Below are positions 1 through 11,319 of a stretch of 64,000 nt of DNA, one piece after another; position 1 is the first letter of the stretch; every line of letters starts with the position of its first letter. Below the pieces are notes generated by a model. It saw nothing but the letters and a program-made list of their open reading frames with translations, was not told the origin of the DNA and ran no database searches. Position numbers and translations under genes: made by a program. The stretch is from Megalobrama amblycephala (Eukaryota > Chordata > Actinopteri > Cypriniformes > Xenocyprididae), in the NCBI RefSeq assembly GCF_018812025.1, contig NC_063061.1:33048166-33112165 (forward strand). Direction: 5' to 3'.

Positions 1-364
1 CTGTCAGAGCGCGATCGGACATCACTAAAGGAGTCATGAACGGAGTTGGACATAGTGGTGTTTTAGAGGTAAAAAATGATATAAATACTGTTCGGTTTCT
101 CACACAAACCGATCGTTTCGTGTCTTAGGACATCAATGTGTCGTCACGAGCCGCAGGGTTTAATTTGGATTTGTCTAAGCAAGCTTTATTTACTCTTATA
201 GATGAAGTTCCCATCTACTGCCATTATACGACTGACAGACGGCAGCGGTTGGAGTTAAAAATCATCATTTGTGTTCTACTGAAGAAATTAAGTCACCTAC
301 ATCTTGGATGCGCTGGGGGTAAGCAGATAAACATCAAATTTTCATTTTTGGGTGAACTATCCCT
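1..364. mobile_element. Right part of a TTAA-target MITE, cut by the window edge
   Basis: The stretch ends in the terminal motif GGGTGAACTATCCC followed by TTAA (365-368). The same terminus in opposite orientation starts a second copy near 26766. The element has split the Tc1 3' end that follows, at the TTAA which is intact in the two other copies of that Tc1 end (38251-38254 and 40219-40222). The left half lies outside the window. The 76-codon ORF here is element sequence, not a gene. Confidence 0.7.
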
Positions 365-456
365 TTAATGGCTGTGTGTTGGGTTATTTTGAGGGGACAA
401 AAAATGTACACTGTTATACAAAGTGTGAGGGGTGTACTTACTTCTGCAAGATACTG
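365..456. mobile_element. 3' terminal fragment of a Tc1-like element
   Basis: The sequence matches the last ~90 bp of the Tc1 element at 37444-40310, with the same run into GAGATACTG-type terminus. It marks the left edge of the segment that is duplicated about 40 kb away (40219-40310). Confidence 0.75.
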
Positions 457-850
457 AATAGTAGTCAACATTTTAAGTAGATCAAAACCTTTCATCAAAG
501 TTGTCCTAAAACCTTCTTCTTAGGTCAACTTTGATGAACTTTTATGATCCAGTTCAAATGTTGACTACTGTACTTTGAATGACATAATCTCACACAATAC
601 AGTAATTATAATCATGCTACCATTTAACTACAGTTTAATGAATTAGGAGACATTTTCCTCACGTTGAGTGCATTTGTTTTCAAGGCCATTAAAATAAATA
701 AAATGTAACATCACTAATGAAGAGACATATTTCATTAACAAGTCCAATGGTTTTTATTTAAACTTCACATGGTTTCAGCTAAACTTACCATTTTCATCAA
801 ACACCAAAAGAAAAAAAAAAAACATTATTGGCCATACTGACCCTCTATAC
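457..850. repeat. Repeat R with small hairpin, copy 1 of 3
   Basis: The repeat follows the Tc1 3' end directly. Positions 459-470 (TAGTAGTCAACA) and 559-570 (TGTTGACTACT) are complementary arms of a ~110-bp foldback. The same block recurs at 38343-38757 and 40311-40617, each time right after a Tc1 3' end, so it travelled as flank and not as an independent insert. Confidence 0.7.
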
Positions 851-1271
851 ACAAATACAAATGACACATTATATTCCATGTTCTGATGAGCTGCTCATTA
901 TTACACAGAGGCAGTGACTGCAGAAACTCGTGAAGAACAGCATACAAGAGATATAAGGTCCGACAGCACGTTCAACTTTTTATTCACGTTTACAATATTC
1001 TATCTAAACCCTACATTGAACCAATACTATTTTTGAACAGTAAATAAGGATTAGCAGTAGGGAACTGTATCAGTACTGTATCATGTCGATACTGTTTCCA
1101 GTACATAGTCAAGCATATACAGTATACGAATCTTTATGAATTAATATCGTACCTAGAATACGGGGCGATTTGACCAATCATATGAACGGGGCTAAGCATC
1201 GACAATTTTTCGTTTGTTAAATTGAGAAGAACAATATAGTTATCGGAAATAACTGGTAGACTACAACTTAC

Positions 1272-1349
1272 CTCCAAATAGCAGGACCTTTTCTCCGGTT
1301 CTTTCCGGGATCGCGTTGACCATTTTATCCCGGTTGTCGTCGCCATCAA
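1272..1349 (-). CDS. Candidate first coding exon (MATTTGIKW... type), copy A
   Basis: Reading the minus strand, an ATG ATG start opens 26 codons (MMATTTGIKWSTRSRKEPEK...) and ends in a strong donor, GGAG|GTAAGT. Block B has the same start and first ~20 codons at 41945-42003, but there the rest of the exon is replaced by the end of a THAP-encoding element. I do not recognise the protein. It could be the first exon of an unidentified gene or part of a repeat, and no downstream exon was found to the left in the window. The donor and the coding-frame match between copies are the only support. Confidence 0.3.
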
Positions 1350-1399
1350 GGTCAGGCTGTGATGTCACTTGATTTAACTGGTCTGAATTCCCAAGACTG

Positions 1400-2140
1400 A
1401 GTGATGTATTGCGCTTTCAATGTTTTATTAAACAAATAAAGCATTGCAACATTGTCCTTCACCTGCAAGCCTCCTCCTGTGAGTGAGCAAGAGGGATTCA
1501 GACGAGTATCGTGATGTTAGCAGCTCTGATTGGCTGAAGGCAGTGAGCAACAAACTCTGATTGGTCACAGACGAAGTTGAAGAGACATTTGAATTCCGAT
1601 AATAAACCACTCAGCTCATATTTTCTTGCGTGCACTTGTGGTGTGTTGTGTTAATATAGATGTGTGTGTATGATTGTAACATGATTCTTTTCTGCCAGTG
1701 TAAACTTATTAAACATATTTACACATATTTGCAGTGTAGGCTACACTGCATATATTTAAAAATGGGCTTTTAGCACATCAGTCATACATTTGAACACTTT
1801 CTGAAAGAAATATGCACAAGTAATGAAATGACTTCCAAGCATGAATAATTAAACTTAAAAAATATACTCAAATTTAACTTTAAATACAATACAACTTCAC
1901 AATATTAAATAATGTATTTTTAAAATATACTTTCAGTGCATTGTTACAATTACTATTTTGAGCATACAGTTTAAAATATATTTTAAAGTAGGTAATGTTC
2001 ATATAAATACACAGAACGTTCATTTTAAGTATATGTTTTTAAGATATAATTTTAGAAAATATACTGGATTACAATTATTTTAAACTATGTTAAAATTTGT
2101 AGGCCTATTGTGAAAATATGATGCTATACTTGTTATATAT
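1400..2140. repeat. AT-rich stretch shared with block B
   Basis: No gene is seen. The stretch matches 42040-42900 closely in order. Its distal half is a run of AAGTATATTTTAAAATATAC-like motifs, related to the foldback family with CCAGGTGAAAAAA ends seen at 9778 and 10158-10865. The block B copy ends in the matching TTTTTTCCACCAGG terminus near 42898-42910. Confidence 0.5.
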
Positions 2141-3207
2141 TTAAAGATGGTACACTTTTTTGTAAGTATATTTGCAATGTACTATTGAAAAGGGAATATA
2201 TTTGAAATATATTTCAAAAAATAAAATGTAAAATTTTATTTTACATTTTAAAAAAAATGGTTTCTCTCCATTCTCTCCATGCGTTTTTAAGGTGCCCGAT
2301 TTAGTAAAGGTCTTCCCACAGTCAAAGCACATATAAGGTCTCACACCAGTATGAATATGCTTGTGCTCTTTTAAAAACTGCAGTATTGAAAAACTCTTTC
2401 CACAAAAAGAACAAAAGTGAGGCTTCACAGCAGCATGAACTTTAAGGTGTCTTTTTAAACCTGATGAAAAAACAAATGTTTTATCACACTGATCACAGCT
2501 GAATGACTTCACTCCAGAGTGAGTACGCAGATGAGTTCCGAGAGTGCTTTTGCGATTGAAACTCTTTCCACACTGAGTGCATGTGAACGGTTTTTCTCCA
2601 GTGTGAATTCTCATGTGATTATTTAGGTCTCCTTTGTAACTGAAACTCTTTCCACACTGAGTGCATGTGAACGGTTTTTCTCCAGTGTGAATTCTCATGT
2701 GATTATTTAGGTCTCCTTTGTAACTGAAACTCTTTTCACACTGAGTGCATGTGAACAGATTCTCTCCAGGGTGAATTTGCATGTGTCTCTTAAGGGCTTT
2801 TTTACGTGTGTAACTCTTTTCACACTCAGAGCAGGTCAAAGATCCTTTGACTCCAGTTTTTCCAGCTGGTTGTTGCGTGAAGTTCTTCTCAGTCTTTGAA
2901 ACAACAGCGTTTTCGTCTTCATTTGTGAAATTATGATGATGTCGGACTTCATTCACTTCCATCAATTCTATAATCAACATATTAAATTCTCACAATTCAA
3001 TTAAAGAAAGACAAATGTGAACAAGATAATTATACAGGAAGTGAGCCTTAAATTTAGCACAAATCTAATTTACTACCGAGTCCATTATATAGATTTTAGA
3101 TGTATTGTTCTGTCAGTTTTCATCATTAAAAAGAAAGGAAAACACCAACCTATTTGTTCCTCTGTCTCTTCAGCTTTAATTATGCAGGGTTCTTCTTTAA
3201 TCTCCAT
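2141..3207 (-). pseudogene. C2H2 zinc-finger gene copy A, last finger lost
   Basis: This is a probable nuclear DNA-binding protein of the large teleost C2H2 family. Exon 1 (3207-3150) encodes MEIKEEP...EETEEQI and ends in ATAG|GTTGGT. Exon 2 starts at 2967 after TTATAG, and the split codon gives EEQIELMEVNE, in frame. Exon 2 holds six complete C2H2 fingers joined by TGEKPF-type linkers. The seventh reads CFDCGKTFTKSGTLKTHGEN and then loses its last histidine. The tail from about 2280 downward comes from AT-rich repeat DNA and stops at 2141. The paralogue at 43648-44678 has the missing histidine plus an eighth finger, so a deletion of roughly 0.7 kb fused this gene to its 3' flank. Fingers 1-6 are open, so a shortened protein is possible; I call it a pseudogene with moderate certainty. 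Confidence 0.75.
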
Positions 3208-3433
3208 CTTTACAATAGTATGTCAGTAGTTTCTCCTGGAGTAATTACTCTTGTTTGCTGCTTTTTCTTCTTCTTCTTCTGTGGGAAGGTGGGAATATTC
3301 CCCAGCATTTAAACTCTCATGAATGGCTGTGAGAGTGGCTTCACTAACTGAAGCTGCTCATTTAGCAGATGATCATCACACTTACATGATCATCACTCTC
3401 AATTATCCAGCTTCTATCAAATACTTGTTTATA

Positions 3434-3773
3434 GTGATGGCCGATTTCGAAACACCGCTTCATGAAGCTCCGAAGCTTCATGAATCTTTTGTTTCGAATC
3501 AGTGATTCGGAGCGTGTATCAAACTGCCAAAGTCACGTGATTTTAGTAAACGAGGCTTCATTACGTCATCACTGTTTCGAAACATTTTCAAAACAGTTTG
3601 AAATTTCAATGGTTCACCGGTAGAGGGCGATGATAAAGTGAACCCATGAATCATACAGATTCACTGAGAACTACTGAACAAGTGTCTAGAGCTTTACCCT
3701 ATGGTTTTACCTGATCTCCGATCAGGTCAAAAGATCGGATCTGTGCATTAAGACTTGCAGTGTAAATGCGGCC
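3434..3773. mobile_element. hAT-type non-autonomous remnant
   Basis: It begins TAGTGATGGCCGATTTCGAA, the same family start as the copies at 54982 and (inverted) 60376. It replaces block B sequence 44866-45107, so it is specific to block A. The right terminus is not recognisable, which suggests truncation. No gene is seen between 3208 and 3900. Confidence 0.5.
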
Positions 3774-3918
3774 TTAGTTTTGGATGTGTTTGCCTACCTT
3801 TTGAGTTGTTATTAAACCTTTACAGTTCTTTTTAAACCTATTATCCTGCTTTCTTGAGCCTTTGTACACACACCATTACACAAACAATGACAGCATTTTA
3901 AGACAGTATTTAGCTTAA

Positions 3919-4852
3919 AGGTGCCATCAAACGTTTTTTACAAGATGTAATATAAGTCTAAGGTGTCCCCTGAATGTTTCTGTGAAGTTTCAGCTCAAAA
4001 TACCCCATATTTTTTTTAATTAATTTTTTTACCTGCCTATTTTAGGGCATCATTAAATATGAGCTGATTCATTCTGCGGCCCCTTTAAATCTCGCGCTCC
4101 CCCGCCCACGGAGCTCGCGCTTACCTTTAACAGCATAAACAAAGTTCACACAGCTAATATAACCCTCAAAATGGATCTTTACAAAGTGTTCGTCATGCAT
4201 GCTGCATGCATACATTGGATTATGTGAGTATTGTATTTATTTGGATGTTTACATTTGATTCTGAATGAGTTTGAGGCTATGCTCCGTGGCTAACGGCTAA
4301 TGCTACACTCTTGGAAAGATTTATAAAGAATGAAGTTGTGTTTATGAATTATGCAGACTGCAAGTGTTTAATAATGAAAATAACTACGGCTCTTGTCTCC
4401 GTGAATACAGTAAGAAACGATGGTAACTTTAACCACATTTAACAGTACTTTAGCAACATGCTAACGAAACATTTAGAAAGACAGTTTACAAATATCACTA
4501 AAAATATCATGTTATCATGGATCATGTCAGTTATTATTGCTCCATCTGCCATTTTTTGCTATTGTTCTTGCTTGCTTACCTAGTCTGATGATTCAGCTGT
4601 ACACATCCAGACGTTAATACTGGCTGCCCTTGTCTAATGCATTGATCATGGGCTGGCATATGCAAATATTGGGGGCGTAACAGTCAGTGTTATGTTGAGA
4701 TTGGTCTGTTCTTCGGAGGTCTTTTAAACAAATGAAATTTATATAAGGAGGAAACAATGGAGTTTGAGACTCACTGTATGTCATTTCCATGTACTGAACT
4801 CTTGTTATTTAACTATGCCAAGATGAATTCAATTTTTAATTCTAGGGCACCT
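3919..4852. mobile_element. 934-bp TTAA-target MITE (Kolobok/piggyBac-like)
   Basis: The ends are AGGTGCC at 3919 and GGCACCT at 4852, flanked by TTAA at 3915-3918 and TTAA at 4853-4856. Block B has the uninterrupted site with one TTAA at 45881-45884, so the insertion came after the duplication or was polymorphic at that time. No transposase is encoded. The TTAA target fits Kolobok or piggyBac; the superfamily is an inference. Confidence 0.85.
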
Positions 4853-4856
4853 TTAA

Positions 4857-5239
4857 TAATACACAACAAAAAAATACACAAAATTTCGAATTTGAAATTT
4901 GTGGGGAGTAGGAAGTATGGCGTAGAGAGGATGGCACGTGGAATAGCTTTTGACACAACTCTCGCTCTTCTCCCTTCCCTCCCTCCCTTCCCTTCACATA
5001 TCAGAAAGGCATCTAAATTCAATAAAAAAATAATCTCTTCTTGAATCAAGATAGACTCAACATGATTAGGTGGTTGAAATGAAAACAAATGGTGCCATCT
5101 AGAGGAAAATCTGTGGCGCTGCAAACCATTGTCATAAAAACTCACGTTATTCTGAGGATCAAAACCACACACAAATTCTTTTCTATTATGAATTCTGTTT
5201 AGTGAATTTTTATTTGATTTTAAAGTCCTTGTTAAAAGC
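4857..5239. other. Gene-free stretch shared with block B, SINE remnant inside
   Basis: It matches 45885-46584. Around 4970-5030 it carries the pieces CACATATCAGAAAGGCAT and TCAATAAAAA, which belong to the body of the tRNA-derived SINE family seen at 9540-9720 and 52632-52800. The overlapping small ORFs on both strands have no family features and look like chance. Confidence 0.4.
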
Positions 5240-5242
5240 TTA

Positions 5243-5358
5243 AAGGTACACTATGCAACCTTTTGCGCTCTAGCGGTTAATAAACAAAACTCAATTTGTC
5301 TTGTGGAAAAATATTAAAGCCAGCTGAGCTACTTCTCTCTGTTTATGTAGCCTATATG
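5243..5358. mobile_element. Left part of a TTAA MITE (AGGTACACTATG family)
   Basis: It starts TTAAAGGTACACTATGCAAC at 5240. The same start lies at 46584-46600 in block B, so it predates the duplication. In block A the solo LTR interrupts it. Confidence 0.5.
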
Positions 5359-5363
5359 ATAAG

Positions 5364-6207
5364 TGATGCAAAAACTTGAGGCAATGAGATCCAGGCAGAC
5401 CAGCAATGATTATGTCAGAGATCAAATTTTAATAAGGAATAACAAATGTATTAATTAAAAATTATAGAGACAAACAAATTAAATAATAAAATCTAGAGTA
5501 TTGTATCTAACAGATGAAGATGAATATAGAGAAAGAAGGAACAAAATTAAAACATTTGCAGAATGAAATGAGAGGTAGGAGAGAAGATGCAGAAGAGATG
5601 CCAGAAGCAAAAAAGAAATGCTAAATTATTAGACCCAGTCCGTTTTATACCATAAGCATAGGAAAACGTACATCCTACTAAAACTTATGTTTTGGTCTAA
5701 TAAGAAAAGGTCAAACAGATTTATCCATTATGTCATAGTTGGTGTAACGGCTATGTCAGAGGGACTGGTCAAATGTCAAAGATAGATGAAAATAGATACA
5801 AAAGGTGTTGTTTTGGCACCCTCAGGGGAATTTTGCAGATCTTGCATTATCACATGTCTGAAGAAATGGAAACGGACATATTTTGATATAAAGGTACATC
5901 AAGTTCAAATGAACAACTAATTCTGAAAGCACCATCACTACTGCAGTATTTGGCAGGTGTTCAATATCTAATCACAAACATGTCGACATAACCTGTCACA
6001 TTGGAACACTTTGAAGAAGTATTGAATATAACAAGCATACATACTCTAAACCATAAAGAGTAAATATGATGAGGATTAATATATGAAGTAAAAGTACATG
6101 AATATATGAAATCAAAAGTAATATTAATAAATCATAAGCCATAAATGATTAACATGAAATATGAATAAAATGCATGAATATGAATATTGACAATTTTGGA
6201 TCCACCA
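5364..6207. mobile_element. Solo LTR, 844 bp
   Basis: It begins TG (TGATGCAAAA) and ends CA (GGATCCACCA), flanked by the 5-bp direct repeat ATAAG at 5359-5363 and 6208-6212. Block B shows the empty site GATAAGTCACACAAG near 46701-46715. TG...CA ends plus a 5-bp duplication define an LTR with no internal region. Family and orientation could not be decided. No gag or pol remnant is present. Confidence 0.8.
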
Positions 6208-6329
6208 ATAAGTCACACAAGTACTGGGATATTCCTCATAGATTGTCTAAAACAGTCTGAATATAAACACTGTAGGCATAGGCGTAATTTGCGGGTGGGA
6301 CATGTCCTGTCAATATCCTAACTTAGTTC

Positions 6330-7040
6330 ACTTTAAAATGAGAATTACACCAAACTTTACTCAACCTCAAGCGAGCCTAAGTGTATATGACTTTCTTTTT
6401 TCTGATGAACACAATCGGAGTTATATTAATAAATATCATGATGCGTCCAAGCCTTATAATGTCAGTGAACAGGGGCAACGAGTTTGAAGCTTGAGAAGGT
6501 GCATCCATCCATCATAAACATACTCCACACGGCTCCGGGGGGTTAATAAAGGCCTTCTGAAGCGAAGTGATGCATTTGTGTAAGAAAAATATCTATATTT
6601 AACAAGTTCTAGCTTCTGCAAGACCGCCTTGTGTATTCAAATGAGTTAAAAAAAAGCTTTTTTGCACTTTTTTCATAATTTGAATACGGAAGACGTAGGA
6701 CGTAGTGTAGGCGTTTTTGAAATGCGAGAGGATAACAGATAATGTGGGCGTGGCTTGCAAGATGTTAAAACGCAAAATGCAATTAAAATGCAAGTTTTTA
6801 CAGAGCTTTATTTATACTTTTTTAATGTTCAGTTCTTTGCACTTTAAAATAGACATCTAAATGTTTGTTCAGTAGTCCCTATGTAACAGAAGACAATTTA
6901 ATTGTGGTGCTAATTAAGTGATAATAAGGAGTATAGCTTACTCATTTTGTAATCACTATGAGGATTTCCTTTCTTACAAATTGTAAGTTTAATTTACATA
7001 GTTCTTTTCCTGTGGTTGATAAATTAATTGTGAGATGATA
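6330..7040. repeat. MITE arm and flank shared with block B
   Basis: The motif TTAGTTCACTTTAAAATGAG and the ~150 bp after it match the left arm of the foldback MITE at 46808-46985. Positions 6510-6580 resemble, inverted, 47530-47610 of that MITE, so block A kept a rearranged version. The remainder to 7040 matches 46985-47250. No gene is seen. From 7040 to 7353 I see nothing assignable. Confidence 0.5.
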
Positions 7041-7598
7041 CATTTCATTACTGTAAAATGTGCTTTAGCACCCTCTGATATTCATTTATGATTTCAGTTT
7101 GTACTGTAACTAAAGTCATTTTTTTTTCTTCTTCTTCTTATTTTCCCTTTCAAGGAAAGTATGCCATATTTGCAACACCTCTGGGCAGATGATTTCGGAC
7201 ATCCAAGACCAAGTCCTATCTATTTGAATTGGGGAATCCTGAAATCTCAAAAACTGCTTGGCAAACTCCCAATTAAATTACATATTTAAAATCAGCAACA
7301 AAATCTGACATGAACATGTGTTTTCTCCCATAGGAGTGAATAGTCTTTCTATACAGTGGGTACGGAAAGTATTCAGACCCCCTTAAATTTTTCACTCTTT
7401 GTTATATTGCAGCCATTTGCTAAAATCATTTAAGTTCATTTTTTTCCTCATTAATGTACACACAGCACCCCATATTGACAGAAAAACACAGAATTGTTGA
7501 CATTTTTGCAGATTTATTAAAAAAGAAAAACTGAAATATCACATGGTCCTAAGTATTCAGACCCTTTGCTCAGTATTTAGTAGAAGCACCCTTTTGAT

Positions 7599-8240
7599 CT
7601 AATACAGCCATGAGTCTTTTTGGAAAAAAGATGCAACAAGTTTTTCACACCTGGATTTGGGGATCCTCTGCCATTCCTCCTTGCAGATCCTCTCCAGTTC
7701 TGTCAGGTTGGATGGTAAACGTTGGTGGACAGCCATTTTTAGGTCTCTCCAGAGATGCTCAATTGTGTTTAAGTCAGGGCTCTGGCTGGGCCATTCAAGA
7801 ACAGTCACTGAGTTGTTGTGAAGCCACTCCTTCGTTATTTTAGCTGTGTGCTTAGGGTCATTGTCTTGTTGGAAGGTAAACCTTCAGCCCAGTCTGAGGT
7901 CCTGAGCACTCTGGAGAAGGTTTTCGTCCAGGATATCCCTGTACTTGGCCGCATTAATTTCCCGACTGCATCTCTGGAGCTCAGCCACAGTGATCTTTGG
8001 GTTGTTCTTTACCTCTCTCACCAAGGCTCTTCTCCCCCGATAGCTCTAGAAAGGGTTCTGGTCATCCCAAACATCTTCCATTTAAGGGTTATGGAGGCCA
8101 CTGTGCTCTTAGGAACCTTAAGTGCAGCAGAAATTTTTTTGTAACCTTGGCCAGATCTGGCCTTGCCACAATTCTGTCTCTGAGCTCTTCAGGCAGTTCC
8201 TTTGACCTCATGATTCTCATTTGCTCTGACATGCACTGTG
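7599..8240 (-). pseudogene. Tc1 transposase remnant (DDE family), broken
   Basis: This is a cut-and-paste transposase. The longest open piece (7808-7599) is the C-terminus and includes [14 protein letters not shown], the Tc1 signature with the final catalytic Glu of the DD34E triad, followed by the usual WQRIP and KLVASF region. Upstream the frame is interrupted several times up to about 8240, and the helix-turn-helix N-terminus is not readable as one ORF. The plus-strand ORFs over the same bases are shadows. It is non-functional. Confidence 0.8.
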
Positions 8241-9539
8241 AGCTGTAAGGTCTTATATAGACAGGTGTGTGGCTTTCCTAATCAAGTCCAATCAGTATAA
8301 TCAAACACAGCTGGACTCAAATGAAGTTGTAGAATAGTGTTGTCAAAAGTACCGGTACTTCGGTACCAAGTCGGTACTGAAATTTTGAAAATGTGACGAT
8401 ACCAGCATTTCTGTAGTACCGGTAGTACCGAAAATCCGGGTATATTCGGTACCCACTGATAGGGCTGTGGCAGTATTTACTTGAATATGACACGAGTGAA
8501 GCACAACGCTTTGTTTACAGAAGAAATAATAGGTTAGAAATTAGATGTGACATCGCAGCCATGGAGAGAGGTTTGTGAGTCCATACATTTAAGCTTTGTA
8601 TTCTGTTTTGCGAATCGCGATGTAGCTGATTATCAGAGAATTTAACAATATTCCATTAGTTATTCCACTGAACATGGAATCTCTGTTTCTTTTCCCAAAT
8701 CTTCACTCACGCAGGGGATTATAAACGTTTCTTTCTTTCGTTCGCATTTAGGCCTATTTTAGGCTATTCTCATTCTTTGCTGTGGTAAAGTAGAAAAACA
8801 CCGTAGGACAGAAACCTTTTTGCTTGCTCATCAATTTCTATTTAACACAGTTTGTGCTTGTTGTTAGACTTTATAAGGCGCGTGCGTCAAGTTTATTTGT
8901 ATATATAGTGCGTTTCACACACGCTGGTATTTTTTACTTTCGCTTTCTCTGAAAGCGCTAAATCAATCATAGACGTGAGAGTTAACGAGCTCCACCTGTG
9001 AGGCGCACCGGCCTTGAGTCTCTCACGGAGGAGCTCCGGGGGCATAAAAGGAAGAGCGACGACAGTGAAGGACGAGAGAGGACCAGGGGCCCGTTTCAAG
9101 GAGGTTCAACCAGCTCTGAGTTAAAACTTGAACTCTGAGTTGACTTACTCTGAGATGGGAAACTCTGAGTTTTCTGTTTCAGAACAGCTGAATTGAGTTA
9201 GTTCAGTCGACTCTGAGTAGGTTGACTCGGAGTTAAGCGCGTGCACCACGACTATGAAAAGCCATCATCAATGGAGCTCCGATATTACGATTCACCATGG
9301 CAACAGCACATGACAAAAGGACGTCCGGATACTTCTGAGTCAATGCAAGTTTAATTCTTATCACTGTTATAATATCAAAGGTGAAAACTTGTAGAATGGT
9401 AAGTTATTGAACTAATATTTATTTTCATGGTATCCCACATGCAAAAAAAGAAGAGGAAAAAAAGAATGCTGGATGCTATAATAAGAGTGTAATGATTTTA
9501 TCGTTATTAAACACTCGTTAAGCAATTTACTTCCACTTT

Positions 9540-9720
9540 TAGAAAATTTTCTTCATTTTTATTGAAAATAAATGCCTTTCTGATGTGATATGTGATGGGA
9601 AAAGGGAAAATACAAGCTCGGCAAAAGGCGGATTCGAACCTAGTTAATCACATCACAAGTTAATTGTCTGCACCCGACACACTACTGCCTACACCACTGC
9701 AGCCACAAGTATGTGTGTCA
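9540..9720 (-). repeat. tRNA-derived SINE-like copy
   Basis: On the minus strand, positions 9715-9628 read like a decayed tRNA promoter head: a TGGTGTAGGCAG A-box-like motif and GGTTCGAATCC as a near-perfect B box (9630-9642). The body after it (CTTTTGCC...AAAAGTGGAA) matches 52700-52780. It cannot fold into an intact tRNA, so it is a SINE and not a tRNA gene. Confidence 0.5.
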
Positions 9721-10157
9721 ATTTTAACCTGGTGTGACATTGGTGGGCGGAGCTACTGTAAATTTGCACTTAGTAATATCCAGGTGAAAAAATAAAGTAT
9801 ACTTGAGTGCATTAAAAAAATTCTTCAATACAAGCAAGTAGATTTGTAGTACATTCTTATTTTGGTGCTAAATAAAAGTGTCAAAGTTATACACTATAAA
9901 TACACTATTTTAAATTATATTTGTACTTCAGCAGTACTTCACTGCACTTGGAAAAGTATACTAAATACCACTACTACTTAAATTGATTTTTAGTGCAATG
10001 AAATAAAAATATACAGAGGAGTTTTATTAGTGTATTTGTTAAAAGTGTGCTTTCAATGCTTTAAAATTAGTTAAATCTTAGTAGACTTTTATACAGTAAT
10101 CCTAAGTTTAAATGACATTGATTTTCTTACAAATATAGTTATAAGTACATTTTCCCC

Positions 10158-10865
10158 CCAGGTGAAAAAAAGTGCAGTAGAATACATTTTATTTTTAGTA
10201 CACAGTACACTTCCATAATGTACTTAAAGTGCTCTATTTTCATGCACTTATTTTGTACTTAATATACTAAAAGCTGTACTTTAGTACTTCTTAAGATAAT
10301 CTTCAGAACATCTAAGTGTACTCAACTGTGCTATTTTGAGACACCATCAATTTGAACTAAAATGTGCTTTTAACATACTATCTCTGTATTTAAAAAAAAT
10401 TATTTAGTTACCACTTGTAGTACACTTGAACCCATCTTTCAAACACTTTTAAAATAGACTTATGATATATTCCAAATATAAGATTAATATATAATGAATA
10501 TATACAAAATGTATTTATAATTCATTGCCTACAACATTATGAATACATTTTGTATATATTTATCATATATTATTCTTATATTTTAAATAATTCATAAGTG
10601 TATTCCCTATGTCTGATGAGTACATTTAAAGGTGTATGAAAGATGGGTTCAAATGTTAAAAGCACATTTTAGTTCAAATTCATGGTGTCTCAAAATAGCA
10701 CAGTTGAGTACACTTAAATGTTCTTAAGATTATCTAAAGAAGAGCTTTTATTATATTAAGTATAAAATAAGTGCACGGAAATAGAGCACATTTTAAGTAC
10801 ATTATGGAAGTGTACTAAGTGTACTAAAATAATGTGTATTTTACTGCACTTTTTTTTCACCTGGG
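10158..10865. mobile_element. ~708-bp foldback element with ~330-bp arms
   Basis: The left end CCAGGTGAAAAAAAGTGCAG and the right end CTGCAC(T)n...CACCTGG are complementary, and matching motifs continue inward (CACTTCCATAATGTACTTAA versus its complement; AACCCATCTTTC versus GAAAGATGGGTT) to a centre near 10515. An earlier partial copy of the same left end starts at 9778. No ORF is present. Confidence 0.75.
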
Positions 10866-11319
10866 TAGACACTCCGACACTTTCCGTTTGCATTAAGATT
10901 ATTTTTATTACCACACTGGCAGATATTGATAATTTTACTTAAGTAAAATGCACTTAATTTAGATCCCCCCCCCAGAAAACAAGACTAAATATCTTATATA
11001 ATTTTCTTATATAGAAAATCCATCTTGATTTAAGAATTGTTAGATATTTGTACTTGAAATAGGATGAAAAATACTAATTTTTGCAGTGTGAATGAATGAG
11101 TGAACTATTTAAACATCACTTTCACTTTAAAAAGGGGTAGGATACCGAAGGAAACTCTGGGTTTACTGAAGAAAACCTGCTCCCGACCAGGTTAGGTTCA
11201 CAGAGTAAGTTTGGGTTCCTTGCCGCTGTCGCCTTTGGCTTGCTTAGTTGGGGACACTTGACATTTGATATTCAATAGTATTCTTGACATTTATTCAACA
11301 GTGTACTAAATCTGCCTGC

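Noticed and set aside
4757..5172. Overlapping ORFs on both strands
   Set aside because: They span a MITE boundary (4852) and a SINE remnant; the block B counterpart does not keep the frames.
6302..6487. Small ORF (also 46793-46981) conserved in both blocks
   Set aside because: It lies in the arm of a foldback MITE. Conservation reflects the segmental duplication, not coding.
7610..8248. Plus-strand ORFs in the Tc1 element
   Set aside because: They are shadows of the minus-strand transposase remnant.
9628..9716. A functional tRNA gene on the minus strand
   Set aside because: The B box is good, but the A box is poor, no acceptor stem pairs, and a SINE body follows.
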